DNA of 64,000 bases from Macrobrachium rosenbergii (GCF_040412425.1 NC_089783.1:39296625-39360624), one strand, 5' to 3'; numbered from the stretch's first letter, positions 40,690 through 54,320 are shown. The notes: generated from the letters alone by a model not told the origin. Translations and numbers: made by a program.

Positions 40690-40811
40690 TGTATGTATGT
40701 ATGTATGTATGTATGTATGTATGTATGTATGTATGTATGTATGTATGCATAATATGAAAATTGGTGCCCCCACCCCCATGAAATTTTTCTGGATCCGCTA
40801 GTGATGGATGG
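40450..40811. mobile_element. MITE with 15-bp terminal repeats, 8-bp target duplication and internal (TATG)n
   Basis: Perfect inverted termini CACTAGCGGATCCAG (40458-40472) and CTGGATCCGCTAGTG (40789-40803) are flanked by the direct repeat ATGGATGG on both sides (40450-40457, 40804-40811). The 346-bp interior has a G-rich stretch near the left end, its C-rich counterpart near the right end, and a TATG tetranucleotide array at about 40660-40748. The 8-bp duplication suggests hAT or a similar superfamily. No transposase is present. Confidence 0.92.
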
Positions 40812-41298
40812 TCTCCAAAATAAAAATAGTAATCCAAAATGATTACATCAGCATGTTCTGATGGATGTCTCGTATCAATTTTGAGTCTACAAGGTAATTA
40901 CAACGGGTTTTATTGTTTCTCACATTTCGCAACACGGAAAAATATTCGACTTTTAAGAGAAATATGCTGATGTAATTGAAGTAAATGTTACCTGGAATGT
41001 AATCACGCTATATTCAATGACGCTGTCAGCAGATCTAAATGTTGTCACTCATTATTGTTCATCAAAACTTACAAAAATCATTTGCTTAGTCATGTTGAAT
41101 ATTCTGTAATCGACATTTTACACTTGATTATTTTCAGTTTATAACATAAATCAGTCCAGCGGTACGTGGAATCAGTATTCCAAGCATTGTGTTAAAATAA
41201 GAATTCAGATCTGGAATATAGTACTAGCGTTTTTCACAACAGAATTGTAGCTCGTTGATTCTAAGTAGGCGATTAGTAAAGATTAGTTTCGTTTTCAA

Positions 41299-41326
41299 AT
41301 TCTCTCTCTCTCTCTCTCTCTCTCTC
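41299..41326. repeat. Short (CT)n
   Basis: CT run of about 28 bp. Confidence 0.95.
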
Positions 41327-41344
41327 CTTCTTGTCTGAGCGTAT

Positions 41345-41523
41345 TAAATTTCATTTACTTGTTATTCTTCAAAATACTTTGTCTATTATGACTTCATCAT
41401 ACATTCAGATTAAAATTAAAATGAGTATTAGTAAATTTCATTTAGGTCTTGTTATTCTTTAAAATACTTTGTTTTTATGACTTCAATCCATTGTCATTCA
41501 GATTAAAATTAAAATGAGTATTA
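41345..41523. repeat. ~88-bp tandem duplication
   Basis: TAAATTTCATTTA to AATGAGTATTAG occurs twice (about 41345-41432 and 41433-41523) with small differences. Each copy contains CTTGTTATTCTT and AGATTAAAATTAAAATGAGT. Confidence 0.88.
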
Positions 41524-41625
41524 GTCTCTCTCTATACTCTCTCTAGGTCTTGTTGTAAATACAAGAAAATTTAAAAATTTATTTTTATGTTTTCGTATTC
41601 CATTGTCTCATCCGTTACTAAGTGA

Positions 41626-41627
<2 letters not shown>

Positions 41628-41699
<72 letters not shown>
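41628..41699. repeat. (CT)n microsatellite
   Basis: CT run of about 72 bp with one TTT interruption. Confidence 0.97.
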
Positions 41700-41704
<5 letters not shown>

Positions 41705-41777
41705 ACTAATTAAATACAGATTTTACACCTACTAGAAGATTTGTCCCATTTCTTCCTGAAGAATCTTATATATGGTA

Positions 41778-42049
41778 CAGGCAGATAACGAAACCAGGCA
41801 TTTACGAACTGCCTGAAATTTCAGGCAGATAGCAAAATGCTATTAGGGACATTTGATCCACCAGGGCCTAGTACTATACACGGCGTACTATCCCACAGCG
41901 GATAGTACGGATGAAACGGTGTAGGTGAGTCCCTGTTTCGACGTGCTTAGTGCCAGCTCCTGGGGGTCAAATGCCCCTAAGTGCATTTCGCTATCTACCT
42001 GAAATTTCAGGCAGTTTGAGAAATGCCTGGTTTCGCTATCTGCCTGTAA
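41778..42049. mobile_element. Foldback MITE with ~85-bp terminal inverted repeats
   Basis: Left arm 41778-41862 (starting ACAGGCAGATAACGAAACCA) is the near reverse complement of right arm 41963-42049 (ending TATCTGCCTGT). Each arm itself contains the perfect palindrome CTGAAATTTCAG within TGCCTGAAATTTCAGG. The ~100-bp centre includes a second short palindrome (CGTACTATCC / GGATAGTACGG). No frame or clear target duplication was found, so the superfamily is unassigned. Confidence 0.85.
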
Positions 42050-42516
42050 CATTTATACTCCACTACAGGCAAAATGAGAAAAAATAACTCTTGAATAAAA
42101 TCACTGCACTGATATTTTTTTAAATCTCCCTCCTTTCTATTTCGTCAAATTCTACCCGAGGTTAATTTTCGTTTAATTTCTCCTTTACCCGGTCTGATAG
42201 ATAATAGGAATATTAATGTAACTAGAGAGTTGCTTAACGTAACTATACTTCACTACACTCTTGCAGTTTAATTTGATATAAGTAAAATGGAACTTATCAC
42301 TACTAAGGGCTCTTGAATAAAATGAGAATAGTGGATAACCGAAAAAAATAGTTTTAACCCGACTGAAATTGGAAATAAATGAGCTGCGGTTTTGGGAGTC
42401 CCGAAGGAATAGTAGGTGAGTGGGATGTGAAATTGCCATTAAGAATTAACTGATAACAAGAATTTGTCGGTAGTTTTCTCCTTAAATACTTTACACGTCT
42501 TACTATTAGAGAAAAA

Positions 42517-42903
42517 AACAAGTAAAAATGGCGTCGAAGTTTCTTCGGCGCAATCGAGATTTCTGTACAGCCGCTACAGCGTATAATCAGGGCCACCAAA
42601 AATAGATCTATCTTTCGGTGGTCTCGGAATATTGCGGCCCATGAAACTTTAATCACGTCCCGGTGGTGTCCTATCGTATATCGTTGTCAGAAGCATGATT
42701 ATGGCTAACTTTAACCTTAAATAAAATAAAAACTACTGAGGCTAGAGGGCTGCAATTTGGTATGTTTGATGATTGGAGGGTGAATGATCTACAAACCAAT
42801 TTACAGCCCTCTAACCTCAGTAATTTTTAAGATCTTAGGGCGGACAGAAAAAGTGCGGACGGATAGACAAAGCCGGCACAATAGTCTTCTACAGAAAACT
42901 AAA
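42517..42903 (-). mobile_element. HLE copy 11, reverse, full length
   Basis: On the minus strand AGTTTTCTGTAGAAGACTAT, the central palindrome, CCACCGAAAGATAGATC / TTTTTGGTGG, TACAGAAATCTCGATTGCGC and a good terminal hairpin (GCGCCGAAG / CTTCGACGC), ending ACTTG before TTT. Confidence 0.93.
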
Positions 42904-43963
42904 ATCTTATGGTAAATTTACGTTTTCGTAAGTGAAGAGTTTTGAAGTAATTTAATCATTCACAGAAAAAGAAAATGTTCTGCAAGTGAAAGCCAATATC
43001 TTAAACATCCGTACAAATAGGATAGATACCTACGCATCGGAAAGCAAAAGACTTACAAATTGCAATAATTGTTATAAGAATTAGTTAAAAAACCTTTCCA
43101 TTTGACACATATATCCTCTACATTTCAAATAACCGACCAAAGCTTTATATACATTCCCAGACCAAGACTACCATTAAGCGGACATCATTTCAAAAGTAAG
43201 ATAAAATTTCGCATCGTAAAATATCCAGCCTAGTCACTTTTGCCTTTATACTTTTGATCACTTCTGCAATTCATCAGACATCCAGCGTTTAATTCCTGAA
43301 CACCGGAGTGTCCCGTGAACTTGTACTCGGCAGTAAATCGCTAAATCTCTTAACATTTACAGATGCAAAATGTAAATCCCCAACAAATGCCGACGTTGAG
43401 ATTTTGAAACGACGTGAGCGACAAACGCCTATTTCTAAACTTGAAAGATATAGCGAATATTTCAGTGGAACCAGTTTCCGAATGCATAAATCGACACAGG
43501 ACGAAAACAGTACGAATGGTTTAATTGACAATGATCTAGTGGGGTTTTGAACACAGCCACTGAACGGACGCTTCCGTGAGTGTGTTCACAGTACGTAAAT
43601 GCACGGCAAAAATCGTTAAGGTAAAAGGGAAAGAACGAAGCCGTCAAATTTTATGAAGTAGAAAAAAAAGTCACTGTACTATGTACTCTCTGAACAAACC
43701 CGATGAAATATGTTAAAGAAATAGCAAATAGTTTTTTTTATTAATCCACTCAGCATAGGGGATTTTAAATTGGCTTATTTTTTTATCACTTCCATTAACA
43801 AATGGCATCGTTTCAATAACGGCACAGAACTACAGAATCTGGGGTCAATAAACTAATCAATCAATCTTCAGATGATTCGATTATTATTTGTCAAGGTTAT
43901 TAGAAAGCTTTGCTGAAAGAGTTGGCTCTTAAACTACAGGTAAGTACCAGATGCAAGGCAACT

Positions 43964-43966
<3 letters not shown>
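42904..43966. other. Apparently unique sequence with an 80-codon frame on each strand
   Basis: 43308-43550 (plus) and 43289-43531 (minus) are both open for 80 codons. The plus frame is hydrophilic (contains ADVEILKRRERQTPISKLER) and follows TTAACATTTACAG, a possible splice acceptor at 43362. No domain is recognisable and strand cannot be decided. A possible short retroposon tail (GGGTCAATAAACTAATCAAT) lies at about 43842-43866. Confidence 0.4.

Positions 43967-44040
<74 letters not shown>
43967..44040. repeat. (GA)n microsatellite
   Basis: Pure GA run of about 74 bp. Confidence 0.97.
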
Positions 44041-44042
<2 letters not shown>

Positions 44043-44544
44043 GTTGGAATGACTTGAATGTTATTGCAATCAGGCATTAACATTCTATTTGTTACTGATT
44101 TCCCATACAGATACTTCTCGGATTTAACGCAACCGTGCATGAAAAAAAATGGATGAACAGAATAACAATGAGTGAAATAGGAAATTTAAGATGCATTTGT
44201 CAGGAATTTAATAATCTAAAATGCCTGTATATCTTTAGATGACATTAATGATGATTACTTAAAAATACAAATATAAGACTTGTTTCGCCTGCGAGTTTGT
44301 ATCGTATTTTTACCATTAGCGTCTATATTATCACGAAAGAAAGTTTATATTTTAATAAGTCCAATTGTCTTTCCGTGACAATCGTGCTTACAGTTACTAT
44401 TACTCCTGATATGAATCATTTATGCAACTTTCATCTACAACAAATTCTGGAAAATTAAAGAGAATGAAATGAGTTTTTTTTTTTTATTAAAATTAAGTAG
44501 AATTGTTCTTCAGTGTATATTGTTTTATTTTATGTTAACAATTA

Positions 44545-44548
<4 letters not shown>

Positions 44549-44597
<49 letters not shown>
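44549..44597. repeat. (CT)n microsatellite
   Basis: Pure CT run of about 48 bp. Confidence 0.97.
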
Positions 44598-44600
<3 letters not shown>

Positions 44601-45075
44601 GACAAGTCATTATATTACTTGATGAAATAATTTTCGGAATGAGCAAATGTTTCCAGTATCAAAGGAAATAAATGATTTCGTTTATTATGAAGAAATCATT
44701 GGCAAATTATTTGTTGTAATTTGATCTCTTTCCAGTCTTTGTTGTATAGCCTTCCCATTCATTTCATCTGGATAGTTTGCAGACATTTTTATTCATTCAT
44801 ATTGCCCTGTGATTCAGTGGACTTGCAGATCTGTTAGCTTCCCCATATTTGCGTTATGGAGTTGGTAAATAAAAGAAAAGGGTGAGTGTTGCTGTCAATT
44901 ATTTATGAACGGGTGCGCCATGCACACTGAATAACGTATGGTGTCATAAACCCTCTTCCAAATACTATTCAGATGAAATAAAAAAAATCTTACGAATTTT
45001 AAAAATTACAATATTCTGTAATAATGTAGTTATCAATTTTTATATATGTTGAACAAATATAAATCAAACCAGTAT

Positions 45076-45262
<187 letters not shown>

Positions 45263-45757
45263 ATATGTTGTTAGCCACATAAACTTATACCATGGGAAAG
45301 ATGGCTTCGAAAGATTGATGATTTATGTATACTCGTGAAAAGAAGCATTGGAAAGCAAGTGTGTTCATATCCTAATAGAAAGATAAATACTTACACTCCA
45401 CTGAGGTTGTAAATAGATATTTAATGTGCTGCTGATGTTAAATTTTTATTAACAAGCGCCCTAACTATTATCATGCAGTTAATGTATGAATATGGCAGAG
45501 ATCATTGTGTTTTTTTTTTTTTTTCTGGGGACTTAGTAAATATGATGTCATGAGTTGTGGCCTGAGAATGTAGTGCTGCTTTTTGTTTTATTTGTGACCT
45601 TGTTAAATATCATATCATGATTTATAACATTTCCTGAAAAATCGTAGCTTATCATGAACAATTGGAGACTTTATAAATTTAATAAAAAAGTATATATTAC
45701 AGCTCTAAGTTCCTGTCAGGTCATAACATTATTACTATTTTCTTCTTTATAACATAT

Positions 45758-46113
45758 AAACAAGTAAAAAATCCACCGAAGTTTCTTCTGAGCAAACAAG
45801 TTTTCTGTATATACAGCGTATAATACTGTAAGAGCCCATGAAACTTTCAGCCACGGCCCGGTGGTGGTCTGTCCTATAGCGTTGATAGACGCACGATCAT
45901 GCCTAAATTCAACCTTAAATAAAATAAAAACTACCGGGGCTAGAGGGCTGCAATTTGGTATGTTTGATGATTGGAGGGTGGATGATCAACATACCAATTT
46001 GCAGCCATCTAACCTCAATAGATTTTAAGATCTGAGGGCAGACAGAAAAAGTGCGGACAGAAATGTTCGGACGGGCAAAGCCATCTCAATCGTTTTCTTT
46101 TACAGAAAACTAA
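45758..46113 (-). mobile_element. HLE copy 12, reverse, subfamily with deleted small hairpin
   Basis: On the minus strand AGTTTTCTGTAAAAGAAAAC, GATTGAGATGGCTTTG and the central palindrome. Like copies 8 and 14 it reads GGCTGAAAGTTTC in place of GGTTAAAGTTTC and lacks the CCACCGAAA hairpin segment. Ends TTTTTTACTTG before TTT. Confidence 0.92.
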
Positions 46114-46364
46114 AAGTGGAGGTATAATAATGCCTAACCCTTACGCATAAGAACAACAAACACATACACATTTACAGGGTCAGCAACACACATTGTTGAT
46201 GGTCCTTGTGCTGTTTGCGTTTCATGAATGTATGAGCAGAGAACCTGTAATGCCATCACTCTCTGCCACTCTTTAATGGAGCATTTATAAGCGCTGTGCT
46301 ACATAAAACCATATGAATAGGCATTTATGAAATGGTGTGATACTTGTTAGTACATACACACACA

Positions 46365-46370
<6 letters not shown>

Positions 46371-46444
<74 letters not shown>
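46371..46444. repeat. (CA)n-(AT)n microsatellite
   Basis: ACACACA fringe followed by about 73 bp of AT. Confidence 0.97.
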
Positions 46445-46448
<4 letters not shown>

Positions 46449-46489
46449 GTATATATATAAATATTTTTATACACAAACATACCTAAATA

Positions 46490-46724
<235 letters not shown>

Positions 46725-47211
46725 CAATGGAGCCTCGATGGCTCAGTCGGGAGAGCAGCAGCCTAGGACCTCGTAGAGGTCCGTGGCGCGGGTTCAAATC
46801 CGCAGCCGACTGGTCAGTGAAGGCAGACACTTTGCTATCCGTGTAGACACCCCGGGATTACGTGTGTAATCAATGGATAGGTTTGCGGAAAAGCAAATGG
46901 GTGTTACACACTAATACACACATAAAAAAAGCCACTCCAACATCTTCTAAAAATATAACAGACACCTCACACGTCTCGAACTGTCGACCTACCCGCCCAG
47001 TTCTCCTCGCTGCTTGGGAGAAAGGGAGCTGGGGATTGGCACGATACACGTACACATCGTTACCGGGGTCTAAGCGATGTCAGGCAGGGCAGCCGATCGA
47101 GGCTACGGCCTACCCCAACGCGTAATCAAAGTCCTTCGTAAAGAAGACATCGTGCTTACCCCATATAGAAAATGGGAAAAAAAGCACGTTAAAACGAAGA
47201 AGAAGATGAAC
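46725..47211 (+). mobile_element. tRNA-derived SINE, ~480 bp, near complete
   Basis: A tRNA-like head has an A-box TGGCTCAGTCGG (46739-46750) and a B-box GGTTCAAATCC (46791-46801). The long GC-richer body includes ACACCCCGGGATTACGTG, GGGAGAAAGGGAGCTGGGGA, GTCAGGCAGGGCAGCC and CAAAGTCCTTCGTAAAGAAG. The end is AAAGCACGTTAAAACGAAGA followed by AGAAG units, a GAA-type short tail. It is not a functional tRNA, because the aminoacyl stem does not close. The 87- and 61-codon frames inside are shadows. The head sits directly against an AT microsatellite. Confidence 0.85.
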
Positions 47212-48112
47212 ATCAGATAATGCGACGCTTAAGTGCATGACGATTCCGCGGCATTCAACTTTGAGATCAGGGAACGAAACCAACTTGCTTTATTCATAAC
47301 ACTAGGAATCTGAACATAGCTCATTATTCCAAAAATTTAGATCAAGCTTAAAAAGAACCGGAAAATAAGACGGTAAGTTGAAAGCGCATCAGTATCATTC
47401 AGGAAACTACTTTTGAATCCTGTAAAAAAAATGAATGAAAAAATGAAAATTTTAACAGAGCGAAAAACGAAACATCAACATCACAATGGCAACAACAGCA
47501 ATAATGATTCCTCCTTCAGTATCGTTTTAATACTACGAATATTTGTGGCCATTCAATGAATTGCGAGGCAGAAATAAGAGACAGGCGCTTTAATCCTTGT
47601 CCGAGAACCGTAAAAGCGTTCATCGAAAAGCAATCAAGGGCAATGCTGCTCAACTAATCAGCGATAATCAAAGGCATTCATGTCCTGATAGGTCTTTATC
47701 TTTCTTTTAACTTATCTATACATTATTAATTCATCTAATTGTGTTCCCTTGATTTATTTACAACCTCTTTGTGAATGTGCTATCACAGTAATGAGGGACG
47801 TGTGATGAATGAGTAATTAATTAGAGCTACTTGAAAATGCAAATATTTACACACTCAGTTGGTAAACGTGGCTGGAAAAACGGCAAAAAACAACCTATTG
47901 TTGTCTACTGAATTCCAGGATTGCCGTGATGAAATCCAGGTAAAACCGAGTTTGGATTTGGCTCAAGAGAGGGAGTCCTTGGATCAGTTACAACCAAAGC
48001 TGAAAGTTAATATTTCCACTATTTCCTTAAGCTGTCCAGATAATAAGACCGTTTAAAATTTTCCTAATACTTGTTTTCATTGACTCACCACCAGGTTAAC
48101 CTATTTCTTAAG
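47212..48112. other. Apparently unique sequence, weak 65-codon frame
   Basis: The frame at 47859-48056 (plus) is hydrophilic (QDCRDEIQVKPSLDLAQERE) and contains CAG/GTAAAA, a good splice-donor match, at about 47938-47945. No domain is recognisable. Confidence 0.35.
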
Positions 48113-48278
48113 GAAGTCAGTTAGAAATTAACTTCAAAAGTATATTGGAAATGCATTGTCACTTTAATAAAACAGTTTTATGGCTAACTGTTAGAAATCA
48201 GTTAGCCACATAACTCTGATTTATTAAAGTGACAATGCATTTCCAATATGCCTTTGAAGTTCATTTCTAACTGACTTC
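48113..48278. mobile_element. 166-bp foldback element
   Basis: Left arm 48113-48190 (starting GAAGTCAGTTAGAAATTAAC) and right arm 48200-48278 (ending GTTCATTTCTAACTGACTTC) pair over ~78 bp at about 90% identity with a loop of about 8 bases. No target duplication was found, so it could be a MITE or a palindromic duplication. Confidence 0.85.
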
Positions 48279-48817
48279 ATTTTATTTTCCCCTACAACAT
48301 TATATCTAAGTTTATTGTAAGTGACTGAATGTTAGTTTTATTCCTAATTATTGAAAAATTCTAAAACTCTTCTTTGTTCGGGTTAAAATTCTTTCGGACG
48401 TGTGCAATTAAAAACCAGAAGTTTATAAGGATAAAATTAATAAAATACCACGTTACTTGCTTAATTATTATAGTTTGGATCATAATTTTATGGCATTGTT
48501 TTTCATCTATGTGGCACAAATAAACGATATACTGTTGGCAAAAGGCATATTAAGCCTGTTCGAAAAGTCAAAAACGAACAAGAAAATATAGACCGATGAA
48601 TTCTATTTATGAAACTTCTTGCGAGAGAAAGAATTATATTTCAGTTAAGTATATACCTAGTTTTTTTTAAGGGAGTACTGTGACACCAGAAGTTATATGT
48701 AAATGAAATTTACTTTCTCAGATGATCCCCTTACTGTTATTAAATATAAGATATGAGACTGTCCATAGAAGGCAGCAAAACTGATATACAAAGAATGACA
48801 TTAGAAAGCTTATTAAT

Positions 48818-49620
<803 letters not shown>

Positions 49621-49701
<81 letters not shown>
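49621..49701. repeat. (AAT)n trinucleotide array
   Basis: About 27 AAT units, lying directly against the 5' border of the retrotransposon relic. Confidence 0.97.
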
Positions 49702-49702
<1 letters not shown>

Positions 49703-50711
49703 TTGATGTAAAGAAAAGAAATAAAACAACGAGAGATGAAGTCAAGTCTTGAATCAAGGTGAAACCCATAACACCTGGGCCGTGCCAGTAATCAGGTACA
49801 GTGCTGGAACAGTGGAATGAAATAGTCAGAACTTTCCAGCATAGATCAAAAGACTGGAAAGCTAATAGTCATTATCAAGCACTGCGCCAAAGAGCAAATA
49901 AAGACAAGACTCTACACACCACACAGAAATAGGAGCAACGTCAACACCAAAAGCAGGGTGTTGGGACAGTATTTGAAGACCACAGAGGATGAATGGTTGA
50001 GAGGTGTATGGGAAGAACACTTGCTTGAGGAAGATGAACAACAAAGAACAGTACAGATGAACTGCACATGAAACCCGGGTATGTGTGTACAATTCTTAGG
50101 ACAAACCAAAGAGTTGCCCAGCCATGAAACGCTGCAATGGCTACAGAGGGGAAACTTAAGAAGGAAACAGAAAGAACAATAATAGCAGGACAAGATCAGT
50201 TCTCTAAGGACTAGGTACATCCAAAGAGCAATAAATGTAACCAGCATCTTGTCCAACTGTAGGAAATGGAGAGTAAGACAAGATACCATAAACCACAAGC
50301 AAGCGAACGTACAACAGTAGTTCAGAAGCAGTAAAAAAAAAGGGGACACGATTCTGTGACAAAAGCCCTCCGCAAGAGTTTGTTCAAGAGATTACAGATC
50401 TCATGCAGCAACAAGTTGCAAAAACATCAGCTCTGGGATTATACTATCAGGACGGACATGGTGATACAAGCGTTTCGATCAGCCTGACTCTGATCGACAA
50501 GACATGGAACAAAATATCACTCACTGCTGCTACAGTGTCGTGGGATTTGGCAGTGGATGTAATGTCTATAGTCATCTGGGCACCAGGCACGACACCAAAA
50601 TATCTCAGGAGAAATCTAGATAAACTGAAAGGCGAAGTAGGCCCTGGATTCATGGAGAATAGAGTGCTACTAGAAACAGCACGTATGGTAATAAAAGTGA
50701 TAAACTCCTAA
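49703..50711 (+). pseudogene. Decayed 3' coding region of a non-LTR retrotransposon
   Basis: The plus strand, read across at least three frames with stops and shifts, resembles the region after the reverse transcriptase in LINE-type polyproteins. A segment near 50185-50300 reads AGQDQ, then TRYIQRAINVTSILSNCRKW, then DTINH, resembling the usual AAQDQ..TRY...CR.C...ETI.H pattern. The final open stretch (50340-50711) ends VMSIVIWAPGTTPKYLRRNL, then LLETARMVIKVINS, like the conserved VIGALG...LLGTARILRKVL terminus of these proteins. The second cysteine of the CxxC knuckle is lost. The 145-codon minus-strand frame overlapping it is a shadow. Family level (which LINE clade) cannot be told. Assignment rests on remembered family patterns. 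Confidence 0.6.
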
Positions 50712-51107
50712 GGAAGAAAGATACAAACAGGAACCACACACCATAAATAGCCAGCATGGATAAATAATAATAAAAAAATCATAATGATAATTTAATAACT
50801 GCACGAGAAAAAAGCATAATAATGATTTAATGTATTGTAAGTCAGTGTCTAAAAATGAGCGATAAACACTTCATTAAACACAGCTCAGAATTAACAAATG
50901 AACACTAAAAACACTGAAAAATAATGTATGTAAAATAAAAACTGCACAAGAAAAGACATTGTTATTTAAAAGAGCTATAAAGAAAGCGTAGAAGTTTTCC
51001 TTATACTTCCGTAACTTAATTACATACCTAACTCTCACAAAGTGATTCGTTCAGAGACAATCTAAGATCAGAGAACTGGAAATGAATGCTCTTTGTAAAA
51101 TGATGAT

Positions 51108-51108
<1 letters not shown>

Positions 51109-51181
<73 letters not shown>
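51109..51181. repeat. (GA)n microsatellite
   Basis: Pure GA run of about 72 bp. Confidence 0.97.
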
Positions 51182-52022
<841 letters not shown>

Positions 52023-52035
52023 TATATGTATATTT

Positions 52036-52065
52036 AGTCTTTGGAAGGAGATGATTCCTCCGAAA

Positions 52066-52155
<90 letters not shown>

Positions 52156-52230
52156 TTTCGGAGGAATCACCTCCCTTCCAAAGACTATATATATATTCTT
52201 TTCGGAGGAATCATCTCCCTTCCAAAGACT
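52036..52230. repeat. 34-bp inverted repeat around (AT)n, with a third direct copy
   Basis: AGTCTTTGGAAGGAGATGAT / TCCTCCGAAAGAAT (52036-52069) is mirrored at about 52152-52186 across an 80-bp AT array. A further copy in the same orientation as the right arm lies at 52195-52230. A partial GGAAGGAGATGATTGTATA lies at about 52256-52274. Confidence 0.92.
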
Positions 52231-52792
52231 AAACTGGCCAGGATTTTCAAATGATGGAAGGAGATGATTGTATAAAAATAAAAGAAAGAAACAGAAAAGA
52301 AATGAGATCATAAGCACATACCTAGTAATCAAAGAGCAATAAAATCAAGTCCTGCGCCTATCAATACGTCTTTTGTTATGTCAGTAAATGTCTGAAATTG
52401 CTATGATTAATGCTAGCTTCTTGCAGTTTATAATTAAATGACCTATTCAATTTCTTGTCTAAGCACATTAGCCATATTTACCAATTTTTCAGTATTTTCA
52501 AAATGTAAAGGAAATTTTTCCTGACATTATGGAAAAAATGTATCCCTTCATTACGGTCAACATACTATTTCATAACCTTTCCTGGCATATCAAAACCTTA
52601 TTTATATTCCAGTTTTTAAACGAAAAAATGATTTTTCACCAGAAAAAGATGACATGTCTCCATATCTCCAAAATCAGTGATGAAATATACGCAAAGCGTA
52701 AATGAACTAATAACATTTTATTTGATACAAATAATTTATGCATTCATAGAAGTATCATGCTTTCTTTTGGAACTAGTTCCTCCTCACAGCAT

Positions 52793-52795
<3 letters not shown>

Positions 52796-52863
<68 letters not shown>
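52796..52863. repeat. (GA)n microsatellite
   Basis: Pure GA run of about 68 bp. Confidence 0.97.
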
Positions 52864-52868
<5 letters not shown>

Positions 52869-54049
52869 GGTTGTACAATAAAATGCCGGAACATAGACAA
52901 AGATAATAACTGGTTCTGAACAGCTGTGTAACAAAAGATTTTTTTTATTCTGTTGTCAAAACACGAAAGAAATTCGCGAAAATTATCATAGGTGAAAAAT
53001 GAATGCGATGAATTATTTCACACCCAACATTCCTAATTCTCATAATGAAAACGCATTTAATGTTGAACAAAGTAGTAAATCAACAAGGAACGAAGTTTAT
53101 TCTAAGAAATAAAGTGCTAGTTTTGCACATTACAACATTATTTCAGATACATCCTCCACAAGTGTTCCTGCCTTGCAGTACAACAAGCCATGAATTATTT
53201 TGCGTAAATACATGCATTCTTCTTTTTTTTTTTATGAGGAAGTGGCGTCTCTCTCAAAAGCATTTCGCAATTTGTCCTCAAGAAGCAGATATAGAATTTC
53301 CCAAGGAGAATGCCTCATAATGGATCACATTGTTTTCTTTGCAACAAGGAGAAGCCATTACGTAAATTGCTCCAGTCAACCTGTTTGTATTGTGTTTGTA
53401 GCCACCGCAAATACTACTTGTCAGATGACGCAACCCTAACAAGTCCGGCCAAAGAGACGGGAAATATTTTTAAGATACAAATCTCGTTTGCCTTTCAACG
53501 TTGAAATGGGGTTAGGAGAAAGTAATCTAAATGTTAAATTATTCAGGCGCTGAATTTTTCAGTATTTTCTGTATTTTATGAACTACATACTCTCACCTTC
53601 TGTATTCCCATTGATACCATGAAATCGAGATTTATTTCTTAAGGAATTAACCTGTGAAACACTGCGTTTCGTATCTATAGAGAAACCAGCACCTGAGCAA
53701 ATGTATGAAAAATGTATTTGGGTATGTTATTGACAGGTGTACCACTGAGTCGATGATGTATTGTACAGTGTAATAATTGCGAAATTAAAATGATTGAAAT
53801 GATCTAATTTTGATTTAATTATGATATGAAATATTTCGTACCCGGTGCATAGTTCAATGTCATTAATATCGCCAGTCTATACAATACCTGTTTAGCTCCT
53901 GTGTAATGGGAGAAATTAGTGATAAAACATACCAACCTCCTGACGAAGGTATATTGAGGGTAGCATCAGTAAAAGAGGTTTGCAATATTTGTGTTCTGAG
54001 AGGACTCTTCAATAGTGGTGCACACACTCATGAACAGATAACCAAAACA

Positions 54050-54050
<1 letters not shown>
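52864..54050. other. Apparently unique sequence with a cysteine-patterned short frame
   Basis: Frames of 91 and 79 codons (53045-53439, plus) are unremarkable. The frame 53295-53504 has CFLC, thirteen residues, then CLYCVCSH, spacing compatible with a zinc-binding CxxC...CxxC knuckle. It is too short to assign. Confidence 0.35.

Positions 54051-54109
<59 letters not shown>
54051..54109. repeat. (TTA)n trinucleotide array
   Basis: About 19 TTA units directly preceding the dispersed repeat at 54110. Confidence 0.97.
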
Positions 54110-54112
<3 letters not shown>

Positions 54113-54320
54113 AACATGAACCTTATTCACATGGAACAAGCCCACAGGGCCATCGACCCGAAATTCAAGCTTCCAACGAATATGGTGTTCATTCGAAAGA
54201 AGTAACAGAAGGCAATAGGAAATACAGAAAGGAGAGATCAATTATTAGAAAAATAAAAATGAATAAGCAAATTAAACAGGTAAATAGATAATAATGTAAG
54301 TAAATGAATAAAATACGTCA
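54110..54320 (+). mobile_element. Trinucleotide-headed dispersed repeat, forward copy
   Basis: CAGAACATGAACCTTATTCA, CATGGAACAAGCCCACAGGG, AAATTCAAGCTTCCAACGAA and GGAAATACAGAAAGGAGAGA align with the reverse copy at 37215-37435. A fragment is found at 4239-4280. In each copy the end nearest the GGAACAAGC motif lies beside AAT/TTA repeats. No coding capacity beyond a short lysine-rich frame. Confidence 0.75.

Noticed and set aside
46731..46815. Candidate tRNA gene
   Set aside because: The A- and B-boxes are good, but the ends do not form an acceptor stem and the sequence continues into a ~480-bp SINE body with a GAA tail.
49912..50349. 145-codon minus-strand frame rich in C, L and S
   Set aside because: It is antisense to the retrotransposon relic, whose plus strand carries the recognisable patterns.
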